DNA from: Klebsiella quasivariicola
GTDB taxonomy: Bacteria > Pseudomonadota > Gammaproteobacteria > Enterobacterales > Enterobacteriaceae
Reading direction: 5' to 3'
Assembly: GCF_002269255.1 (NCBI RefSeq)
Contig: NZ_CP022826.1
Location: 1-64,000 of the forward strand
DNA length: 64,000 bases
Of this stretch, positions 44,968 through 54,794 are shown piece by piece. A program made the translations under genes and the position numbers. Numbering within the stretch: position 1 is the first letter of the stretch; each line of letters begins with the position of its first letter. A model generated the notes under the pieces. That model saw nothing but the letters and a program-made list of their open reading frames with translations. It was not told the DNA's origin and searched no databases.

Positions 44968-46933
44968 AATCATTGAGGGCCGAAGGGACAAAAAGTCCAG
45001 CTTTGGTCAGCTGATTAAGTACATGGCAGACAAGCCGTCTCAGGAGTTGACTGATACAGTTCAGCCTACTCCTGAGACTGCTTTAGCTGTTAAATCGGAT
45101 ATGTTCGAAGGGTTAAACAATTACCTGACCCGTAAGCAGAAAGTGATCAGCACACCGGTGGATGTTGAGCCAGGTGTACAGCGAGTTGTGGTTGGTGATG
45201 TTACCTGCCAGTACAATACCTTCTCGCTCGATGGTGCAGCACAGGAAATGAATTCAGTTTCTCAGCAAAGCACACGCTGTAAAGATCCAGTTATGCACTA
45301 TGTTCTCTCATGGCCTGACTATGAAAAGCCGAATGATGATCAGGTTTTCGATTCAGTGAAGTTTACACTGGCATCGATGGGCATGTCCGATCACCAGTAT
45401 GTTGCTGCCATCCACCGGGATACAGATAACCTGCATGTGCATGTTGCTGTCAACCGCATCAATCCCCAGACATATAAAGCAGCCTCATCGAGCTTTACCA
45501 AAGACACACTTCACCAGGCGTGCCGCTTACTGGAATTGAAGAATGGTTGGTCCCATTCAAACGGTGCATATGTGGTTAATGACCGTCAACAGATTGTCCG
45601 GAACCCTCACAGCAAGAAAGAGCGAGGCAACTGGCGCTCACTCGATCGCATCAACAAGATGGAGAATAAAGAGGGTGTTGAAACGCTCTATCGCTATATC
45701 GTTGGTGATGAACAGGTAGGCGGTAGTCGTCAAAACTTGATCCATGTTTCAGCTGGGCTTCGTGAAGCCAAAAGCTGGGATGATGTGCATAAGACATTTG
45801 CAGGCATCGGTCTTCGTGTCGAAAAAGCACAGGGGAAAAAGGGCTACGTAATTACCCACGAACATCAAAACCAGAAGACGGCTGTTAAGGCGAGTCTGGT
45901 ATTTAACAAGGCACAATATACCCTGAAGTCGATGGAAGAGCGCTTTGGTGAATACCAGCCTTCACATATTGAACCGGCCAAAGTATCGGTATTTAAAACT
46001 GCATATACCCCTGGTGCTTATCGTCGAGATGCCAATAAACGTCTGCAGCGTAAAATTGAGCGCGCAGAAGAAAGAATGCTTCTCAAGGGTCGCTATCGCG
46101 CCTACCGGAACAATTTACCGATATATTCTCCGGATAAAGATCGCATCGCCGATGAATACCGGAAAATTGCCCAACATACCCGGTTGGTGAAAAATAACGT
46201 CCGGCATTCTGTTTCAGATCCTCATACCAGAAAGCTGATGTACAACCTGGCAGAGTTCAAACGCCTGCAGGCGGTTGCCAATCTGCGTCTTAGCTTGCGT
46301 GAAGAACGCAACGGTTTCAGGGCGGCTAACCCACGGCTTTCTTACCGAGAGTGGGTCGAACAGGAAGCACTGAAGGGTGATAAGGCAGCGCTCAGCCAAA
46401 TGAGGGGCTTTGCCTATTCCTCCAGGAAGAAGGAGAAGTATAAACAGCAGCTGGTTGAGCAGATCGGGTTCAACCGTACCTTTAACGCCATCACCAGTCA
46501 TGATCGTGATGATGTGGCCGTAATGGCCTCAGCACGTCATGGTGTCAAGCCACGGCTTTTGAAAGACGGTACTGTTATCTTTGAGCGCGACGGTAAACCA
46601 GTAGCGGCTGATCGTGGTCACATTGTGCTGACAGAAAGTAATGGAATCGACAAAGAGAAAACGGCTGACCTTGCAATTGCATTAACGATTGCTGGTAAAG
46701 CCAAATCTGTTCGTGTTGATGGTGACGGCGAGTTTAAGGAACTGTGCTGTAATCGTATCGTCGATGCAGCTGTGAACCACAATCACCCTGTCGCGCAGGG
46801 CATTACCTTCACAGATGCCGCTCAGCAGGCGTATGCTCAAAACGAGAAACATCGTTTGATTCGTGAGCAAAATAATAGTAAAAATGAAATGCAATTAAGA
46901 AGTGAAAGCGACGACAAATTCAATCCGAAGTAA
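44954..46933 (+). CDS. mobA: MOBP relaxase MobA
   Basis: The 659-residue relaxase has motif I with the catalytic tyrosine in SSFGQLIKYMADKP (about Tyr23), and motif III AAIHRDTDNLHVHVAVNRIN, the metal-binding histidine triad of MOBP enzymes. A C-terminal segment (VRVDGDGEFKELC, then AVNHNHPVAQGI) resembles an LPD7-type domain. It nicks oriT, stays bound to the 5' end and is piloted into the recipient through TrbC and the Tra channel. Confidence 0.93.
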   Translation: MVIPKIIEGRRDKKSSFGQLIKYMADKPSQELTDTVQPTPETALAVKSDMFEGLNNYLTRKQKVISTPVDVEPGVQRVVVGDVTCQYNTFSLDGAAQEMNSVSQQSTRCKDPVMHYVLSWPDYEKPNDDQVFDSVKFTLASMGMSDHQYVAAIHRDTDNLHVHVAVNRINPQTYKAASSSFTKDTLHQACRLLELKNGWSHSNGAYVVNDRQQIVRNPHSKKERGNWRSLDRINKMENKEGVETLYRYIVGDEQVGGSRQNLIHVSAGLREAKSWDDVHKTFAGIGLRVEKAQGKKGYVITHEHQNQKTAVKASLVFNKAQYTLKSMEERFGEYQPSHIEPAKVSVFKTAYTPGAYRRDANKRLQRKIERAEERMLLKGRYRAYRNNLPIYSPDKDRIADEYRKIAQHTRLVKNNVRHSVSDPHTRKLMYNLAEFKRLQAVANLRLSLREERNGFRAANPRLSYREWVEQEALKGDKAALSQMRGFAYSSRKKEKYKQQLVEQIGFNRTFNAITSHDRDDVAVMASARHGVKPRLLKDGTVIFERDGKPVAADRGHIVLTESNGIDKEKTADLAIALTIAGKAKSVRVDGDGEFKELCCNRIVDAAVNHNHPVAQGITFTDAAQQAYAQNEKHRLIREQNNSKNEMQLRSESDDKFNPK

Positions 46934-46946
46934 AATGGAGTAAGAA

Positions 46947-47447
46947 ATGAAAATCAAAATGCAAACGGTCCTCGCGGCCGTTTCTTTGTTAGCTCTTGCC
47001 GGTTGTGCCTCTCAAAGCGAAAAGGAAAAACAAATCTCTGCACAGCAGCTGGTAGATCAGGAATTGCGTGAGCAAGCCATTAAGATAAAACTCGCACAGG
47101 ATGAGCTTTACCAGGCTGGAGCCATTAACAGGACCCGTTACAAATTCCCTACCATTATCAATGCAAACAGTCAGTATGTTCGTGTGAGCTGGCAGGGTGA
47201 TGCTTACGAATTACTGGAGCAACTGGCTAAACAGCGTGGCCTTCAATTCACCAGTCAGGGGATCAAGTTACCGCTTCCACTCAATATCGATGTTGGTGGT
47301 TCGAAGGTTACGTTTGAACAGTTGCTGACCCTGATCCGACAACAAACGCAGTACCGTGCCACCATCAACCAGAAACCCGGTGAACTGCAGCTGCTTTACC
47401 TCACACCATCGAAGAAAGGTTCATTCCTCAGAGGGACCCGCCCATGA
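46947..47447 (+). CDS. traH: Transfer lipoprotein TraH (DotD-like)
   Basis: The 166-residue protein has a lipoprotein signal peptide with lipobox LALAGCAS, a coiled region and a secretin-N0-like C-terminal domain, as in DotD. It should be part of the outer-membrane core with TraI and TraN. It starts 13 bp after mobA and overlaps traI by four bases. Confidence 0.85.
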   Translation: MKIKMQTVLAAVSLLALAGCASQSEKEKQISAQQLVDQELREQAIKIKLAQDELYQAGAINRTRYKFPTIINANSQYVRVSWQGDAYELLEQLAKQRGLQFTSQGIKLPLPLNIDVGGSKVTFEQLLTLIRQQTQYRATINQKPGELQLLYLTPSKKGSFLRGTRP

Positions 47448-48223
47448 AACTTAAACTGATCGTGCTTTTGACGTTACCGCTGCTTGCTGCGAACGTTGCA
47501 CGCGCGGACGACTCCGATGTTAAAGGCCTGGATTACTACATGGACCCGCCAAGCCAAAGTGACGATGAGGCCGATGTTACTGGCAGTATGCTAAACGACG
47601 CAGCGCACACCATAGGATTTCGCGGCGGTAAGGCAGAACGCGCTAAAGAAATTCGCGCCGCGCTGGAAAATCAGCGCAGCAACCTTGATTACATGTATTC
47701 GTTCCAGCCGCTGATCTCTTCTGAAGGCTACCTGCCACCGGTCATTGCTGAAGCTAAAGACGTTGCACACATTACCAATGAGCAAATCCGAACGGCCAAC
47801 CGTGCCTACGACATTGTTGTGCCGGCACGCTTTGTCAGTAACCCACCGACCTGGAAAAGCTATCTTCTGACCGGATTGATGGCGCAGCGGATCGAATTGC
47901 CTGAACCGGCGGCGATGCCGAAAGACGGCAAACAACGTGATATCTGGAAAAAGGCTGTCGCGCTGGGCTGGTCTGACGGCCGCCAAAAAGCTGATGAGAT
48001 ATTCACTGCTAATTTCAATCGCCTCACACGGGATTACACCGGCATGTTGCGCTACAGCACGCTACTGCAGCAGGGCATGATAAAGGCTCCAGTTATCACA
48101 CAGCAGCAGCAAACAGTTACAGGGGATAAAAACCGTCTCATGCTGGGTGATAAAACGAAACGTATGAAGCAGCAAGCTGAGTTTGACATCAACAAACGCA
48201 GCTGGAAACCGACCATACGTTGA
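47444..48223 (+). CDS. traI: Transfer protein TraI (DotC-like)
   Basis: The 259-residue protein has a signal peptide (MKLKLIVLLTLPLLAANVAR) and the DotC-type core with ARFVSNPPTWKSYLLTGL and GWSDGRQKADEIFTANFNRL. It is an outer-membrane-associated core component. It is not related to the relaxase TraI of F. It overlaps traH. Confidence 0.87.
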   Translation: MKLKLIVLLTLPLLAANVARADDSDVKGLDYYMDPPSQSDDEADVTGSMLNDAAHTIGFRGGKAERAKEIRAALENQRSNLDYMYSFQPLISSEGYLPPVIAEAKDVAHITNEQIRTANRAYDIVVPARFVSNPPTWKSYLLTGLMAQRIELPEPAAMPKDGKQRDIWKKAVALGWSDGRQKADEIFTANFNRLTRDYTGMLRYSTLLQQGMIKAPVITQQQQTVTGDKNRLMLGDKTKRMKQQAEFDINKRSWKPTIR

Positions 48224-48233
48224 GGGGCAGTAG

Positions 48234-49397
48234 ATGGAAGCATTCAATTTTGGTCCAACGCTGACGCCACAGACGCTGGAACGTTTTCTCGTACACTGCT
48301 CTAACAATGAAGTGTCCGATATCTTGTTGCAGGGTGGGGATAAGATCTGGGTAGAACGTCATGGGCGCCAGCTGCCCATGACAGATTACCCAATCGACAC
48401 CCTGGAGCTGGAACGCACCGTTGATAAGGTGTTCGGGCAGGAGATCAAAGGGATACTGAAAAGCGCTGCGGTTGTTAATACCGCTATCCAGCTACGAGGT
48501 GATGAAGCGGGCACGATTGGACTCGGCCGCGGCGAAACGCGCCGGTTCCGTGCGAACTTCACTCAGGCCGATATTTATAAAACAGAAGCGGCAATGTCTC
48601 TGACACTCCGTGTTCTGAATGAGTTTATTCCTCAGCTTAAACAAATGGGCATTGAGCCTGAGCTGTTTAATTCTCTGTTGCCGGCTTCCGGCCTCGGACT
48701 GATTTGCGGTGAAACGGGATCGGGTAAGTCAACCCTGATGGCCAGCATCTTCCAGTATTGCGGTGAAACGTACCAGGACCGGAAAATCATCACGGTTGAA
48801 GATCCCATCGAATATCGCCTGGGAAGTAGAGACTGGATTGCGCCGGCGCCGGCACAGTCACAGATTGGGCGTGATATAGATTCCTTCCACAATTTTATCA
48901 CTCTCTCCGGGTTACGTCGTTCTCCGAAGATTATGGGGGTTGGTGAGCTCCTTAACCGCCTGTCATTTGAAGCTGCTGTGCTGGCAGGTAAATCAGGCCA
49001 TTTTTGTCTCGGAACACTGCACGTCAAAACGGTCGGAGAGGCCATTTCCCGATCATTGCAGAACTATCCGCCGGAAATGCGTGAAGCTGCCGCCTTTGAC
49101 CTGCTGAGTATCCTTTCGTACATCATCGTGCAACGCTTGCTTAAAACAAAAGATGGCCGGCGCAAGGCTGTCCGTGAATATCTCGTCATTGATAACAGCC
49201 TGCGCCGCAAACTCTATGACGTTGATTACAGCAAGTGGGGCCGCTACATCGACGACCTGTTGATCGCTGAAAACCGCAGTCTGATTCAGAACGCCTGGGT
49301 AATGCACCAGGAAGGTTTGATCGACGAAGCGGAAGTCATCGAGGTCGCAGGATATATGGACTATCTGGCGTTAAAAGAGGGCAAGTATGGACATTAA
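48234..49397 (+). CDS. traJ: Secretion ATPase TraJ (DotB-like)
   Basis: The 387-residue PilT/VirB11-type ATPase has Walker A GETGSGKST (about residues 159-167), the aspartate box ITVEDPIEYRLG and a HIS box in CLGTLHVKTVGEA. It would power assembly or transfer. It overlaps traK by 11 bases. Confidence 0.9.
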   Translation: MEAFNFGPTLTPQTLERFLVHCSNNEVSDILLQGGDKIWVERHGRQLPMTDYPIDTLELERTVDKVFGQEIKGILKSAAVVNTAIQLRGDEAGTIGLGRGETRRFRANFTQADIYKTEAAMSLTLRVLNEFIPQLKQMGIEPELFNSLLPASGLGLICGETGSGKSTLMASIFQYCGETYQDRKIITVEDPIEYRLGSRDWIAPAPAQSQIGRDIDSFHNFITLSGLRRSPKIMGVGELLNRLSFEAAVLAGKSGHFCLGTLHVKTVGEAISRSLQNYPPEMREAAAFDLLSILSYIIVQRLLKTKDGRRKAVREYLVIDNSLRRKLYDVDYSKWGRYIDDLLIAENRSLIQNAWVMHQEGLIDEAEVIEVAGYMDYLALKEGKYGH

Positions 49398-49647
49398 CAA
49401 ATGGCGTTATGCCGGCCGGCCACTGACGGTTTTTGGTGTGCCTGTTATCTCGTTTCTTGTGTACTTCATCTGGTTTCCGTTCCCGTCAGTAAAAACCTTT
49501 GTTATCTGCACCTGTGTGGTTCTCTTTTACTTTCTGCTGGCCATGATGGGCTACACGTTACCGGTGCTGTACCAGGTCATTCTCCGGGTTATCCGCGGGA
49601 AAAAACTTACCGGGCGGCCGTGGTGGTACCGGCGCTCTCAGCGATAA
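49387..49647 (+). CDS. traK: Small membrane protein TraK (IcmT-like)
   Basis: The 86-residue protein has two hydrophobic segments (about residues 15-30 and 35-58) and a basic C-terminus ending PWWYRRSQR. Position, size and topology match IcmT-type TraK of IncI and IncL/M plasmids. Confidence 0.8.
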   Translation: MDINKWRYAGRPLTVFGVPVISFLVYFIWFPFPSVKTFVICTCVVLFYFLLAMMGYTLPVLYQVILRVIRGKKLTGRPWWYRRSQR

Positions 49648-49671
49648 CACATAACTACAGGGGTAGACAGT

Positions 49672-52600
49672 ATGGCGAAACCTGAAATTGCAACTGAAAG
49701 AACCCGTCTGAGTATTCCCTTTGACGATCGCCAACGTGCAATACGTGCGGCCGGCAAACTGGCTGATGGCAGTAATGCTCTGGACTACGTGAAGGAAGAA
49801 AAGGTGTGGTATGCACAGCCGGGGGCCAACCTGAGCCGGCTGAAAGAGTGGATTTTTGACCCCAATAAGGTGATCGAAGAACCGCCCCTGGATATTCAGG
49901 CCATTGAAGATGAATTTACGGCGTGGCTTGAAGAGCGCGGTGCCATTATCAAAGACCCCATAGAGTTCGATGGCCAGAAGCATTATGTCGATACAGTGGA
50001 CGGTAAAGCTGGTTCAAGAAAGGGGGTGTATGCCGCTTTCCTGGATGGCCGGCCTGCAGGGTGGTACAGGGACTATAAGAACGGTGGTGAAATTCAGAAA
50101 TGGGTATCTACCGGCGCAGCCCCTAACCCTGAACAAATGGCCATGCTCCGTGCTGATGCTGCGGCAAGGCGTGAACAAAGAGCTGCAGCGCAAGCGGATA
50201 AGTTTGATCAGACCGCTAACCGGTTGATGGAAGAATATAACCGGCTTCCGGATGCCACGGGAGATCTGGCATACCTGAAAAACAAACAGGTCATTGCCGC
50301 TAACGGCCTTAAAGCTGATGAGCGGGGCAACGTTGTGATCCCCCTGTTTAATGCTGATGGCGAGTTCAGGACCCTTGAGCGCATCTGGTCCGACGGTAGT
50401 AAACACCTTGAAAAAGACGGCCAGGCATGGGGGAGTTTTTTCGTTGTGGGTGGCCAACTGAAGGATGGTGACAACCTGCTTTATGCCGAGGGATATGCGA
50501 CAGCAGCCAGTATCAGCGAAGCCATCAATCAGCCTGTGATCATGACGGTTAATGCCGGCAACATGGTGGAAGTTGCTGGCCGCCTGAAAGACGCCTTTCC
50601 AAACAGCACTCATTACTTCCTTGCTGACAATGACATTTATAAAGACGAGAACGTTGGACTAGAAAAAGCGACAGAAGCTGCAGAGCTGACTGCCGGCCAT
50701 GTTCTGGTCCCTGCCTTTAGCAACCCGAAAGAAGGGCTTACAGACTACAACGATTTGCATGTCTCTGAAGGGCTGGAGCAAGTCAGATTGCAGGTAGAAG
50801 GAGCCATTAATCAAATAAACAGGGTAGACACTATGCCGACTGATAACCCGAACATTACTGACGTTAATCACAGCTCGACTGACAGCGCTGCCGTTGCAGC
50901 CCCTGAAAATGCCGCGCCGGTGGCCAGCGCCCCTGCAGCTGCTGAACCGGTGGAAGCCGCGCCGGTGGCCAGCGCCCCTGCAGCTGCCGAACCGGAGGAA
51001 GCCGCGCCGGTGGCCAGCGCTCCCGCAGCTGCCGAACCGGAGGAAACCGCACCGGTGGCCAGCGCCCCCGCAGCTGCCGAACCGGAGGAAACCGCGCCGG
51101 TGGCCAGCGCCCCCGCAGCTGCCGAACCGGAGGAAACCGCGCCGGTGGCCAGCGCCCCTGCAGCTGCTGAACCGGAATACGCCGCACCAACAGATCGAGA
51201 CGGTGATGATGAAAAGAGTAATAGCGCCAGTGATCTTGAGGCGTATGCCGCTATGATGGCCTTTGGCGGTGAAACAACTGACACCGCTCAGCAAAAGCCT
51301 GAAGGGATAGCGCCCAGCGAACCTGTAGCTAATACCGCCCCGGCTGAAAATGAAACCGAGGAGAAGAAGAAAAAAACAAACGAAGAACTGGAAAACGGCA
51401 TACGCTGGGCAACCAACGATAATGCAGAAACGCCCCCAAAAGAACGTATAGACCTGGAAGGGTTAATTGCCCGGTTTGGGTACAGAGCAGAGAAAGACTA
51501 TACGGCGTATACGCTTGATGGGCAGGATGCGTTTTACGATTACGGCTCACATCTGCGTATGGCTACCCCTGAAGCCAGCCAGAGTGACGAGATGATCCTG
51601 GCGGCCGTTCTTACCGCGGATAAGCAACATCATCGTGGTATTGAAATCACCGGCAGTGACGAATTTAAAGAGCGAGTGTTTAACCTTATCAGTGAATACA
51701 ACATTGAGGTGAAACTGACTAACCCAGAACAAAGGGTTAAATTGCTCGAACTCAAAAAAGCAAATGAAACAGCAAAAGAAACGGCAAAAGAAAATGTTGC
51801 TGATTCAAAAGCGAATAAGCAGGAAGGGGTAAACGAAAAGGCAAATTCATCAGTTCAGCAAAATGGAATGCGCTGGGAAGAATCGGCCTCTGTACAACCG
51901 AAGAAGCAGAATGCATCTGATACTCAAAAGGAAGATAAAGCTGCGGGTGAATCCTGGGAGAAAGGCGTTATCGTCGCGCATGGACGTGCTAAGTATGAGT
52001 GGAAAGATGATGAATCCATGAACTACTTTGTCACCCTCAAAAATGAACATGGAGAGAAGACACTCTGGGGGAAAGACCTTGAGAGAGCGGTTAAAGATGC
52101 TGGTGTAGACACCGAACGTCTTGTTACGGTCAGAAAGCTGGGATTTGTGGATGTTGAGGTGAATGCACCTGTCCGTGATGAAAGCAACAAGATCGTTCGT
52201 TATGAAACTATCCAGACCAAACGTAATGAGTGGGAAGTAAAACCTGTATACCCACAGCCAACAGCAGGGAATGAACAGGCCTATAAGCCTTCTGAACTGG
52301 TTCCGTATGATGCTGCAACCTTCCAGAAGCTCCGCACAACAATTCAGCAGATTACCGGTGTTGATCTCAGCCGTGAGGCCGTGCCTGAAAAAGAACTGTA
52401 TTGGTTCCTGCCGAATGGTAAGCCAGCTCCTGAAAGCATGACAAAACCCACAGGCTATAAACTCCCTCAAGAGTCAAAAACCGCGGGTACACCTTTGCTG
52501 GTCGCACCGCATAAAAAAGGCGAACGACCTGATTATTACCTTGTTGAGTCTCGTAAAGGATTCATGCAGGGGATCGCAAAGGATAAGGAATCTGGCGAGT

Positions 52601-52932
52601 ACCATAGCGTAATTGGTAAAGTGAACAAGCGTATTGATAAAGATGGAAACTGGAAAACGTATATGACACTTTCAGCAATCAATAAAAATTCTGAAAGTGG
52701 AATTGTTTTGCACGGATACGGCCATGTTGATCAGGGAGGTAAAAACCTGCTTTACAAAAACACAATTGCAAATGAAAAACAGCCTCAGCATTTACAACCG
52801 GCCTCAGATGAGGTAAAAAACAAAACAGTAATGAAGCAGCTTTTTCATCCTTCTAATGCTGCAAAAAGAAAAGATGATGAAAGGAGAGAACAGACTCATG
52901 CACCAGTCGCAAAGTCAGCGCCTCGGCCATAA
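49672..52932 (+). CDS. traC: Plasmid DNA primase TraC
   Basis: The 1086-residue protein starts with a DUF5710-like segment (RLSIPFDDRQRAIRAAGKLA), then a primase/TOPRIM part (NLLYAEGYATAASISEA near residue 268 and YFLADNDIYKDE near 316). Next comes a Pro/Ala/Glu linker made of six 15-residue repeats (about 414-503), and then an LPD7-like domain (EITGSDEFKERVFNLISEYN near 660). It should synthesise primers on the transferred strand and may itself be transported. The end overlaps traL. Confidence 0.85.
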   Translation: MAKPEIATERTRLSIPFDDRQRAIRAAGKLADGSNALDYVKEEKVWYAQPGANLSRLKEWIFDPNKVIEEPPLDIQAIEDEFTAWLEERGAIIKDPIEFDGQKHYVDTVDGKAGSRKGVYAAFLDGRPAGWYRDYKNGGEIQKWVSTGAAPNPEQMAMLRADAAARREQRAAAQADKFDQTANRLMEEYNRLPDATGDLAYLKNKQVIAANGLKADERGNVVIPLFNADGEFRTLERIWSDGSKHLEKDGQAWGSFFVVGGQLKDGDNLLYAEGYATAASISEAINQPVIMTVNAGNMVEVAGRLKDAFPNSTHYFLADNDIYKDENVGLEKATEAAELTAGHVLVPAFSNPKEGLTDYNDLHVSEGLEQVRLQVEGAINQINRVDTMPTDNPNITDVNHSSTDSAAVAAPENAAPVASAPAAAEPVEAAPVASAPAAAEPEEAAPVASAPAAAEPEETAPVASAPAAAEPEETAPVASAPAAAEPEETAPVASAPAAAEPEYAAPTDRDGDDEKSNSASDLEAYAAMMAFGGETTDTAQQKPEGIAPSEPVANTAPAENETEEKKKKTNEELENGIRWATNDNAETPPKERIDLEGLIARFGYRAEKDYTAYTLDGQDAFYDYGSHLRMATPEASQSDEMILAAVLTADKQHHRGIEITGSDEFKERVFNLISEYNIEVKLTNPEQRVKLLELKKANETAKETAKENVADSKANKQEGVNEKANSSVQQNGMRWEESASVQPKKQNASDTQKEDKAAGESWEKGVIVAHGRAKYEWKDDESMNYFVTLKNEHGEKTLWGKDLERAVKDAGVDTERLVTVRKLGFVDVEVNAPVRDESNKIVRYETIQTKRNEWEVKPVYPQPTAGNEQAYKPSELVPYDAATFQKLRTTIQQITGVDLSREAVPEKELYWFLPNGKPAPESMTKPTGYKLPQESKTAGTPLLVAPHKKGERPDYYLVESRKGFMQGIAKDKESGEYHSVIGKVNKRIDKDGNWKTYMTLSAINKNSESGIVLHGYGHVDQGGKNLLYKNTIANEKQPQHLQPASDEVKNKTVMKQLFHPSNAAKRKDDERREQTHAPVAKSAPRP
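50911..51180 (+). repeat. Six tandem 45-bp repeats inside traC
   Basis: Units of exactly 45 bp begin at 50911, 50956, 51001, 51046, 51091 and 51136. Each codes for a variant of APVASAPAAAEPEEA. Copies differ at a few positions only (for example PVE, PEE and PEY ends). Their number may vary between plasmids by slippage without breaking the frame. Confidence 0.95.
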
Positions 52933-53410
52933 AACAAAAACCCTACTCGTAGCAGTAGGGTTTTCCTGCATTTCTGTGAGCTCATTTGCAGCCACACAGA
53001 CCTGTGCAGCATACGAACTGGCAAAAGCTGGTGCTGATGCTGCCTATAAACAGGAGGTTGAACGGATTAACAACGCCGCTAAAAGTGAATCCAGTACATC
53101 TGATTCTCTCGGACAGTGCCTGGGGTCGCTATCGGTATCACTAAAAATCCCTCAGTTTCCGTCTATCAGCGACATCATTGATAAGGTGAAGGATGAGGTA
53201 TGCAATACGGTTAAATCGAAGATTAATGAGAAGTGGGGGAGCCTGACTAATACGACGCTGGACCCGTGGTCAACGATTTCATCCCGACTGCCAGATACGT
53301 CAGGTATCCTGCCCAACGCATCTTCTAAGAATGTGCAATTAAACAATCCGGCAGCTGCGAGTGGAAGTGGTGAGGATGCAAACAGTGATGCATTCCCGTT
53401 CCATTTGTAA
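52898..53410 (+). CDS. traL: Transfer protein TraL
   Basis: The 170-residue exported protein has a signal peptide (KTLLVAVGFSCISVSSFAAT) and four Cys in the mature part. I chose the ATG at 52898, which has AAAGGAGAG before it and overlaps traC by 35 bases. It matches TraL of the IncL/M and IncI systems in position. Its precise role is not known. Confidence 0.75.
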   Translation: MHQSQSQRLGHKTKTLLVAVGFSCISVSSFAATQTCAAYELAKAGADAAYKQEVERINNAAKSESSTSDSLGQCLGSLSVSLKIPQFPSISDIIDKVKDEVCNTVKSKINEKWGSLTNTTLDPWSTISSRLPDTSGILPNASSKNVQLNNPAAASGSGEDANSDAFPFHL

Positions 53411-53623
53411 CTACCGGAAGAGTCCTTTCGGGATTTTATCGAATAGCTTGCCGGTTCGTATTTCAACGCGGCGGTGTTCCGCCGCGGTTAGTAAACGCAT
53501 AAATTCTGTGGCAGGTAGAACATCACGTTTTGAGTCTACATACGTATCAAGCGAATCTTCATTCATGAAACGTCTGACAGTATGCAGCCAGTCTTCAGCT
53601 GATTTCATATTTTTTGAGCTCAT
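53411..53623 (-). CDS. Second Hha-like nucleoid modulator
   Basis: The 70-residue protein ends with the family pattern LLTAAEHRRVEIRTGKLFDK followed by IPKGLF. It lies inside the tra operon on the opposite strand, its start overlapping the end of the H-NS-like gene by 29 bases. The pair is therefore an H-NS/Hha operon. Confidence 0.78.
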   Translation of the reverse strand: MSSKNMKSAEDWLHTVRRFMNEDSLDTYVDSKRDVLPATEFMRLLTAAEHRRVEIRTGKLFDKIPKGLFR

Positions 53624-54005
53624 CGTCGCTCATCTCGGCAAACGCTGCAGGTCGGCGACCTTTTCCTGTCCAGGTTATGGACTTTCCATCAACTTCGATC
53701 CGGTACTTCACTTTTCCAAAAGTGGATTTACTTTTCGTGGACGGACCAAAGAGATTTTCGAAGATCTGGAGAGCTTCATCAGCCGTAATATTGTGTTCTT
53801 CCATGAACCGCTTTGTGGCTGCGGCTTTCTCTTCAGTGGCCTTCTGTTCTTCCTTAAATTTCTCGATCATTCCCTGTGCAATGTCGGACCACATATTAAT
53901 GAGTTGCTCAAGGTTTTCTGGCGGAATTTTGCGCAAAACGGCGGTGGCTTTTCGTCGTTCGCACATGATAACTGCACAGGATTCGTAATCATTATGTTCG
54001 CTCAT
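53595..54005 (-). CDS. H-NS-like nucleoid protein
   Basis: The 136-residue protein has an N-terminal coiled oligomerisation region (EEQKATEEKAAATKRFMEEH) and a C-terminal DNA-binding domain KYRIEVDGKSITWTGKGRRP, like the H-NS TWTGxGRxP loop. It would silence AT-rich genes. Start at 54005, with GAGGT before it. It is divergent from traM and separates traL from traM. Confidence 0.82.
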   Translation of the reverse strand: MSEHNDYESCAVIMCERRKATAVLRKIPPENLEQLINMWSDIAQGMIEKFKEEQKATEEKAAATKRFMEEHNITADEALQIFENLFGPSTKSKSTFGKVKYRIEVDGKSITWTGKGRRPAAFAEMSDDELKKYEIS

Positions 54006-54072
54006 GTATACCTCATTGTTCATTAACGATCTGCGTGATTTTCTAACACAAACTTTTGAAAAGAGAAACTCT

Positions 54073-54786
54073 ATGAAAACACAAAATGGTGAAAATATTA
54101 TGGATCAAACTGACTCGGATCAAAACTCAGTCGTTGATGATGACAGCAACGCCCTTGCTCCAGCTCTTGCTGAAGAGAGTAACCGAACGGTGCAAGAAAT
54201 CGTATCGAAACATGGTTTAAAAGTAATTTTGATTCAGACGCTAATCATATTAGTCGCAATCATTATCATCGGTCTTCAGGGTTACTGGCTTCACCAGAAA
54301 AAAACCAAATATATTGCAACGAATGGGGGCATGATCACGGAAGTACACCCAACCGATGAACCGGCTTACACAGCGGAAGAGGTGATGGACTTTGCCAACC
54401 GTACAATGATCAAATCGCTTTCGCTGAACTTTGTGAATTACGAAAACCAATTAACCAGCGTCCGTGGCGATTTTAGCGCTGAGGGGTACGTTAGTTTCCG
54501 TAAAGCGCTGACCGATAGTGGACTGCTGAAAGATATCAGTGAAAAACGTCTGAACGTAAAACTTTCCACAACACCAGGAACCCTGATCACGGAAGGTCTT
54601 ATCCGTGGCACCAAAACCTATGCCTGGCAATACCGTATTCCGGTGACTGTTCAGCTTGTTGGTCAGGCTCAGGACTACAGACCACAACCTTACGATTTGA
54701 TGGTTCAGGTACGCCGCGTCAAAGAAGACGAAGATCCACGGGGTATTCAAGTAGCGCAGGCCATTCTCAAACCCCGGAACTACTGA
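54073..54786 (+). CDS. traM: Transfer protein TraM (DotI/IcmL-like)
   Basis: The protein has 237 residues from the ATG at 54073 (AAGAGAAAC before it). A single transmembrane helix (ILIQTLIILVAIIIIGLQGY) is followed by a periplasmic NTF2-like domain with FANRTMIKSLSLNFVNYENQ and a C-terminal RRVKEDEDPRGI, as in DotI. Another in-frame ATG lies at 54100. It belongs to the inner-membrane part of the channel. Confidence 0.85.
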   Translation: MKTQNGENIMDQTDSDQNSVVDDDSNALAPALAEESNRTVQEIVSKHGLKVILIQTLIILVAIIIIGLQGYWLHQKKTKYIATNGGMITEVHPTDEPAYTAEEVMDFANRTMIKSLSLNFVNYENQLTSVRGDFSAEGYVSFRKALTDSGLLKDISEKRLNVKLSTTPGTLITEGLIRGTKTYAWQYRIPVTVQLVGQAQDYRPQPYDLMVQVRRVKEDEDPRGIQVAQAILKPRNY

Positions 54787-54794
54787 GGTCAATC

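Noticed and set aside
50659..51294. Long antisense reading frames with Arg/Pro/Gly repeats opposite traC
   Set aside because: They are mirror frames of the 45-bp tandem repeats. The composition is repeat-driven and there is no ribosome-binding site.
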